Below are positions 1-5,475 of a DNA stretch of 5,475 nucleotides, piece by piece. How positions within the stretch are numbered: position 1 is the first letter of the stretch; each line of letters begins with the position of its first letter. The position numbers were made by a program, and so were the translations under genes. The notes beneath the pieces are model-generated. The model was given only the letters and a program-made list of their open reading frames with translations. It was not told the origin of the DNA and searched no databases. Source of the stretch: Desulfobacteraceae bacterium (GTDB lineage Bacteria; Desulfobacterota; Desulfobacteria; Desulfobacterales; Desulfosarcinaceae); the NCBI GenBank assembly GCA_027031325.1, contig JALVRI010000265.1, positions 1-5,475 on the forward strand, read 5' to 3'.

Positions 1-107
1 TGGCCCTGGGGGCCTCCTCTTACGTTCGCAAACCATACACCATCGAGTCCCTCGGCAAGGCGGTCCGCCGCGCCCTGGACGGGGATGCACCTAACCGGCG
101 CTCCTGA
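1..107 (+). CDS. C-terminal end of a two-component receiver-domain protein (5' truncated)
   Basis: An open frame enters from the left edge (first full codon at base 3) and ends at TGA 105-107, giving 34 residues. The sequence reads GASSYVRKPYTIESLGKAV followed by RRALDG and a short polar tail. This is the end of a CheY-like receiver domain: the 'GA..Y..KP' segment carries the conserved lysine of strand beta-5 (codon 30-32) and its cis-proline, and the following 'ESLGKAVRRAL' is helix alpha-5. The phospho-accepting aspartate would lie upstream, outside the window. Because the protein stops about 10 residues after alpha-5, the receiver is its last domain. That fits a hybrid histidine kinase with a C-terminal receiver or a stand-alone response regulator, and the fragment cannot tell these apart. 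The gene converges on the radical SAM gene with a 25-base gap and no obvious terminator. Confidence 0.72.
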   Translation, partial: ALGASSYVRKPYTIESLGKAVRRALDGDAPNRRS

Positions 108-132
108 ATCTCCGGCAGAACGCGTCCTGGGA

Positions 133-1002
133 TCAAAGGGCCCGCATCCATTCCGGCTTGAGCGATATGCGGCCTTCCAGGGCCTGGTCGATCAGCTCCA
201 GGACCCGGGCCTTGTCCTTGGGCATGCGGGCCTTGATGGGCAGGTAGTTTGAAGCGTGGTTGGCGTGAAACAGCCCCCGGCTCATATCGGTATGGGCGAT
301 CATGGTCCGCAGTTCAGCCAGCATCTCCATGGGCTCCAGGAGCTTGAAGCGACCGGCTTGCCAGTCGGCGTGCAAGGGGGTGCCCGGAATCAGCATCAGG
401 CTCAGGGCGCCCACGTATTCCGGGTCGATGGCCGAAATCACCCGCCCGGTTTCCCGGGCGTGGATCCCGGAGCGCTCGGGACCGGCTATTCCCAGCAGGA
501 CCGTCAGTGACAACTTCATACCGGCGGCCCTGGCCTTGCGTCCCATGGCGATCATGGTCCTGGAGTCGGCCCCCTTGTTGATGGCCTCGAGGGTCACATC
601 GTCACCTGTTTCGAGCCCCATGTAAAGGATGGCGAGACCTTTTTCCCGCAATTGTGCCAATTGCTCGTCGGTCTTCATCTTGAGACTCTTGGCGTTGGCG
701 TAGGCACCGACCCGGTTTACCCAGGGCAGCTTCTGCCTGACGCGCTCCAAAATGGTTACCAGGCGCTTTTGGGGAATTATCAAGGCATCGCCGTCGCACA
801 GGAATACCCGGTGCTGGCGGCGGCAGTAACGGGAGGCAAACTCGATATCTTCCATGATGACCCTGTCGGGCTTGATCTTGAAACGCTCCCCCATGTAAGT
901 GCCACAGAAAGTGCACTTGTTGCGCGAACAGCCCACGGTCACCTGCAGCAAGATACTGTTGGCCTCGCTGGGAGGCCGGATAATGTTACCTTCGTAATGC
1001 AT
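133..1002 (-). CDS. Radical SAM protein of unknown substrate (CX4CX2C, 'RPPSEA' family)
   Basis: This 289-residue protein is a soluble radical SAM enzyme, predicted to bind a [4Fe-4S] cluster and cleave S-adenosylmethionine to a 5'-deoxyadenosyl radical. The cluster cysteines are C25, C30 and C33 in VGCSRNKCTFC. The spacing is CX4CX2C rather than the usual CX3CX2C; from memory this spacing recurs in a family whose members begin with a 'YEG...RPPSEA' segment, as here (residues 3-14). Other radical SAM-like landmarks are FLCDGDAL (67-74), GLETGDD (129-135, with E131 at the end of a core strand), LLGIAG (169-174), IPGTPL (205-210) and the C-terminal NHASNYLP (248-255). The N-terminal motif supports the ATG at 1000-1002. 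A purine-rich AGAGGA (complement of 1005-1010) precedes it, though only two bases separate them. Length looks full. No partner gene lies beside it, so the substrate cannot be inferred. An Elp3/MiaB-like fold is likely; membership of a named pathway is not supported. Confidence 0.93.
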   Translation of the reverse strand: MHYEGNIIRPPSEANSILLQVTVGCSRNKCTFCGTYMGERFKIKPDRVIMEDIEFASRYCRRQHRVFLCDGDALIIPQKRLVTILERVRQKLPWVNRVGAYANAKSLKMKTDEQLAQLREKGLAILYMGLETGDDVTLEAINKGADSRTMIAMGRKARAAGMKLSLTVLLGIAGPERSGIHARETGRVISAIDPEYVGALSLMLIPGTPLHADWQAGRFKLLEPMEMLAELRTMIAHTDMSRGLFHANHASNYLPIKARMPKDKARVLELIDQALEGRISLKPEWMRAL

Positions 1003-1004
1003 GG

Positions 1005-1010
1005 TCCTCT
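1005..1010 (-). promoter_or_regulatory. Ribosome binding site of the radical SAM gene
   Basis: On the minus strand AGAGGA is followed by CC and the ATG at 1002. The spacing is shorter than usual, but no better start exists: the next methionine in frame (M37) would remove the iron-sulphur cysteines, and the residues after this ATG match the expected family N-terminus. Confidence 0.55.
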
Positions 1011-1015
1011 TTCGA

Positions 1016-1027
1016 AACTTGCAAGTT
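1016..1027. repeat. Perfect 12-bp palindrome AACTTGCAAGTT, possible operator
   Basis: AACTTGCAAGTT is a perfect dyad with no loop. It overlaps by two bases a second short palindrome, TTTCGAAA (1010-1017). It lies 13 bases upstream of the radical SAM start codon, between the weak promoter-like sequence at 1033-1058 and the ribosome binding site. A dimeric repressor site is one possibility. A short palindrome in a non-coding stretch can also arise by chance. Confidence 0.3.
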
Positions 1028-1032
1028 GTCGA

Positions 1033-1058
1033 TTTATCACAGCGGACGGTCGGTACAA
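1033..1058 (-). promoter_or_regulatory. Weak promoter candidate for the radical SAM gene
   Basis: Reading the minus strand, TTGTAC (complement of 1053-1058) could be a -35 element and TGTGATAAA (GATAAA is the complement of 1033-1038) an extended -10 element, four of six matches to TATAAT with an upstream TG. The spacer is only 14 bases, which is short. If real, it acts mainly through the extended -10. It is the best sigma70-like candidate I can see upstream of this gene, and it is weak. Confidence 0.22.
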
Positions 1059-1110
1059 GTCCGCCGGTTCAGGCCGTTTTTACCCGGCTGTCATTGCCGG
1101 CTCGTCGATA

Positions 1111-1139
1111 TTGAAAAAAATCCCCGATCTTGCTAAGCT
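1111..1139 (+). promoter_or_regulatory. Candidate sigma70-like promoter for the acetoacetyl-CoA synthetase gene
   Basis: TTGAAA (1111-1116) is followed after exactly 17 bases by TAAGCT (1134-1139), with a TG dinucleotide one base upstream of the -10 (1131-1132). The -35 and spacing are good, and the -10 matches only three of six consensus bases. Transcription would start near 1146, leaving a leader of roughly 115-120 bases before the ATG. That leader holds a GGGCCT (1174-1179) / AGGCCC (1198-1203) inverted repeat with an 18-base loop, which could be an operator or a leader hairpin. Confidence 0.35.
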
Positions 1140-1250
1140 CGCCTTCAGTGATTAAATCCGATTTACCCGTTTCGGGCCTTTTCAAAATAACGCTTACAGG
1201 CCCTGGAGCCGGGGTTAATCCGCCCTGGCCGGGCCGGCACCAACCCAGCC

Positions 1251-1256
1251 AAGGAG
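1251..1256 (+). promoter_or_regulatory. Ribosome binding site AAGGAG of the acetoacetyl-CoA synthetase gene
   Basis: AAGGAG lies seven bases before ATG 1264, a near-ideal Shine-Dalgarno and spacing. It decides the start of this gene. Confidence 0.88.
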
Positions 1257-1263
1257 ATCGTCA

Positions 1264-3211
<1,948 letters not shown>

Positions 3212-3219
<8 letters not shown>

Positions 3220-3248
3220 TCGTCCGCCGACGTGCTTCAGCCGGTCTT
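3212..3248. terminator. Possible bidirectional hairpin between convergent stop codons
   Basis: The 17-base gap between the two stops contains CGTC-CGCC-GACG (3221-3232), a four-base-pair stem with a four-base loop. Around it, TGA (3217-3219) can pair with TCA (3237-3239), and AAGAC (3212-3216) with GTCTT (3244-3248), leaving small internal loops. Neither strand has the T-run of an intrinsic terminator. It may help limit read-through between the convergent genes, but the support is weak. Confidence 0.22.
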
Positions 3249-5475
3249 GCCGCGCGCCAGCTTGTACAACAGCGGGTGGGTGCACACCTCGTAGTACTTG
3301 CGGGAAGTGATGCGCCTTACACTCAGGTTGGACGGGTCCACCACCGGCACCTGGGCTTCGCGTATCACCAGGCGCTGGAAACGGCCGGACTTGGTGGGGA
3401 ACCTGCCTGTATAAAGATTCACCTTCTTGGTGTGCAGGTCGGGCACGTTGCCCTTGATCATCTTAAGGTCGATTTCCCGCGAAAGCTTCTCGAAACCGGC
3501 CTGGTTCAGCTCGATCCCGTTGACATTGTAACGCAGGAACAGGTCGTCCCTGGTGGAGGCCATCTCTTCTTCACTTGCCGTCTGAAAGACAAAGAGGTTG
3601 AAAGGCGTCTTGTTCTTCCGGATAAGCCGGCGGGCCTGCTTGGCGCAACCTGAGAGGCGGTCGGCCTGGTTGATTGCCGAAGATATCATGATCCGGTTGT
3701 TCCCGTCGAAAAGAAAGGTCGGAGCCTTGTCCAGGTAACTTATGCCCAGTCCCAGTTCGAGCACCGGCAGGCGGTGGCGCTTGTTGTTCTCGTTGCAGCG
3801 GCCGATGATCATCAGGATATTCAGGGCTACCCCGCAGGCCCTTGCCACGCTGTACCAGTCGGCCGGCCGGTTCCGGCGTTCGAAAATCGAAAGGATGATT
3901 GCATCGCCCTCGATGAATACCTTGAGGGCGTCGTACTCGGAAAGAATCTGGGAGATGGGATCGAAAAAATTCAGGCTGAAATAAGTAGCCGGATTCATAC
4001 CATGCTTGTTCATCCTGTAAGTAAGATCCGTCGAGCCGCGCACGTCGGCCTTGATCACCACGTGCCTGATTATGGGAGCTTCTTCGGTGCTCTGCTCGTG
4101 GGGCAGGAGGAACTCGTAGAGGGTGTTGTTTTCACGCGAAAGGCTGAGTAGCTTTTCTTCGCTCAACAGGTTTACCCGCTCCATGGCTTCCTTGATCAGC
4201 TCGAAATTCCGCAGGTCACGGTGCAACCTGCAAAAAGCGTTCAGGAAACGCAACAGGAAACGGCGTTGTTCGGCCGCCGTAATTTGCTTGAGCTGTTTGG
4301 TCTTCCTGTTGAGCGGTCTCAGATTGAAACCGCGCCCGTAAAGCTTTTTCAGGCGTTTCAATCGTTGTTTGACAACCTTGCGCCCGCGGGAAGAAATCAT
4401 GTACTGCATGATCTGCTGCGGTACCAGCGGCGGACAGTACTTCTTGTATTCCGGCTGCATCAGGTAAGCGGCGGCTATGCGCTCCATCAGTCCCCTGCGC
4501 CGGAACTGGCGGTAGAAATACTGGAGCAACCGGCGCTGGTCCTGCATCAGGGATTTGATTCCGGCTACGGCCTTCCGCTCTTCTTTCCTGCGCTTCAGCT
4601 CCCGCAGCCTGTCGCGCGTCGTCTCCCAGTCAAAGAGGCGGTTTATGTTTTCCAGGTTGCGCAACAAGCGGTCAATCTGCTTGCGCCTGGCGGCAACCTG
4701 CCGGCGGCCGAATTCTTCCAGCTCGGAGTCCTGGAGACGGCGGTCAACCGGGACGGCCGCCTTGCCTTTATCGTCAACATCCAGCCGGCCGAGTATTTCC
4801 TGAATCAGGGCCAGCAAGGCATCGTACTTGTCCGGGTCTTCTATCCGGCGGCCAAGGTTAAGGTCATACTCGGAGAGCATGAAAAAATCGTTGTATGGAT
4901 TTTCCGCAAAAAGCAGCGGGTTACGCAAGATATCAACCGGAAAGCTGAAGCAGGGCCCGAATACGGCCTCCCTGGCTTCACGCAAGTCTCCCTCCTGGAC
5001 ATCGGCCAGGTATCCTGCCAGCTCCTTGCCTACCGCCAGCAACACCTGGGGCCGGAGCTGAAGGGCACGGCTGAGCTTCTCTTTCAGTTTGGGAGCCTCG
5101 CTGGCATCGTTGTGAACCGCCAGGTCGGATTTGTTCGCCGCCGATTTCATCCGGCGAACCAGATCTTCGTACTGCTGCTTGACTTCCTCTATCAGCATCT
5201 TGATGGCGGCCGCCTGGGCCAGGCATTCAATCTGGAGTTGATCCCTGCCCTTGGCCTGGTCGATGGCATCACGCATCATCCGGCGGTAAAGTTGCTTGTA
5301 GTCCTCGACCTGTTTCAGCCAGCCGTCCCGGCCGGAGGCTGAAGAACGGCGTTCCATGCCCAGGTGACGAAGGATGAGCCGGGATGCTATCTTGGACGTT
5401 GCACTGCAGAAAGTCGGGCTGAGATTGACGTCGTGGCGCAGGTTGTCGACTCCCAGGATCAGGCCGTCCAGTCCA
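3237..5475 (-). CDS. Large cytosolic protein with a divergent class III nucleotidyl cyclase domain (5' end beyond the window)
   Basis: Numbering from ATG 5357 gives 706 residues, but the same frame stays open for 39 more codons to the right edge, with about 74% G/C at third positions and no ATG, GTG or TTG in them. No Shine-Dalgarno precedes 5357 on this strand, so the true start is probably outside the window. Residues 1-120 are helical and charged, possibly coiled coil around 45-72. FGPCFSFPVDILRNPLLF (133-150) begins a conserved-looking segment. Residues 220-385 are very rich in Arg/Lys and helical. Residues 431 to about 600 form a class III cyclase-like domain: KADVRGST holds first metal aspartate D438, EGDAI (483-487) the second, D485, and AINQADRL (561-568) has N563 and R567 in the NxxxR arrangement of the transition-state pair. 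The usual substrate lysine and aspartate positions appear to be F481 and I556. About 105 further residues form a C-terminal extension. There is no membrane segment or signal peptide. A signalling or nucleotide-binding role is inferred; the product is unknown and I recognise no named family for the full architecture. Confidence 0.82.
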   Translation of the reverse strand, partial: GLDGLILGVDNLRHDVNLSPTFCSATSKIASRLILRHLGMERRSSASGRDGWLKQVEDYKQLYRRMMRDAIDQAKGRDQLQIECLAQAAAIKMLIEEVKQQYEDLVRRMKSAANKSDLAVHNDASEAPKLKEKLSRALQLRPQVLLAVGKELAGYLADVQEGDLREAREAVFGPCFSFPVDILRNPLLFAENPYNDFFMLSEYDLNLGRRIEDPDKYDALLALIQEILGRLDVDDKGKAAVPVDRRLQDSELEEFGRRQVAARRKQIDRLLRNLENINRLFDWETTRDRLRELKRRKEERKAVAGIKSLMQDQRRLLQYFYRQFRRRGLMERIAAAYLMQPEYKKYCPPLVPQQIMQYMISSRGRKVVKQRLKRLKKLYGRGFNLRPLNRKTKQLKQITAAEQRRFLLRFLNAFCRLHRDLRNFELIKEAMERVNLLSEEKLLSLSRENNTLYEFLLPHEQSTEEAPIIRHVVIKADVRGSTDLTYRMNKHGMNPATYFSLNFFDPISQILSEYDALKVFIEGDAIILSIFERRNRPADWYSVARACGVALNILMIIGRCNENNKRHRLPVLELGLGISYLDKAPTFLFDGNNRIMISSAINQADRLSGCAKQARRLIRKNKTPFNLFVFQTASEEEMASTRDDLFLRYNVNGIELNQAGFEKLSREIDLKMIKGNVPDLHTKKVNLYTGRFPTKSGRFQRLVIREAQVPVVDPSNLSVRRITSRKYYEVCTHPLLYKLARGKTG

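Noticed and set aside
108..132. The 25-base gap between the receiver tail and the radical SAM gene, considered for a terminator.
   Set aside because: There is no clear stem-loop and no T-run on either strand.
1084..1100. CCGGC-TGTCATT-GCCGG inverted repeat in the intergenic region, considered as a terminator or operator.
   Set aside because: The stem is only five base pairs and no T-run follows on either strand. Such repeats are common in G+C-rich DNA.
652..1155. A 167-codon open frame on the + strand, antisense to the radical SAM gene and crossing the intergenic region.
   Set aside because: It overlaps the cysteine motif region of a well-supported gene, and I see no ribosome binding site or recognisable domain.
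4221..5342. A 373-codon open frame on the + strand, antisense to the cyclase-like gene.
   Set aside because: It lies wholly inside the minus-strand gene, which has recognisable cyclase motifs. The antisense translation shows no known motif and is rich in Q, L, V and R, as expected from the complement of G/C-ending codons.

Overview
The window holds three substantial genes and one gene tail from a bacterial chromosome of moderately high G+C. It has no insertion sequence, CRISPR array, tRNA or rRNA that I can see. Third codon positions are mostly G/C in every gene, the genes are tightly packed, and Shine-Dalgarno sequences are clear. The gene set (a radical SAM protein of the 'RPPSEA' type, acetoacetyl-CoA synthetase, a large cyclase-domain regulator and a receiver-domain tail) would suit an anaerobic Desulfobacterota-like or related environmental bacterium. 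That assignment is a guess from gene content, not something the sequence proves.

Layout, left to right. (1) Bases 1-107, + strand: the last 34 codons of a protein ending in a two-component receiver domain, cut by the window edge. (2) Bases 133-1002, - strand: a 289-residue radical SAM protein with a CX4CX2C cluster motif, convergent with the receiver gene. (3) Bases 1003-1263: a divergent intergenic region with a strong ribosome binding site for the next gene, a perfect 12-bp palindrome, other small inverted repeats and weak promoter-like sequences. (4) Bases 1264-3219, + strand: a complete 651-residue acetoacetyl-CoA synthetase with all the main motifs of the acyl-adenylating family. (5) Bases 3220-3236: a 17-base gap between two convergent stop codons, with a small hairpin. 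(6) Bases 3237 to the right edge, - strand: a long soluble protein with a helical, very basic N-terminal two thirds and a divergent class III nucleotidyl cyclase domain. Its reading frame stays open to the window edge, so the gene is probably 5'-truncated here and the ATG at 5357 is probably internal.

The genes do not form one operon. Orientations alternate (+, -, +, -), so each is probably transcribed separately. The synthetase would activate acetoacetate to acetoacetyl-CoA, feeding thiolase and central carbon or polyhydroxyalkanoate metabolism. The radical SAM enzyme has no assigned substrate. The receiver tail and the cyclase-like protein are signalling proteins, but nothing in the window links them functionally to the synthetase.

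The most interesting item is the cyclase-like protein. It keeps both metal-binding aspartates and the Asn/Arg transition-state pair, but lacks the usual lysine and aspartate that select adenine. Its product is therefore uncertain, and it sits in an architecture I do not recognise.
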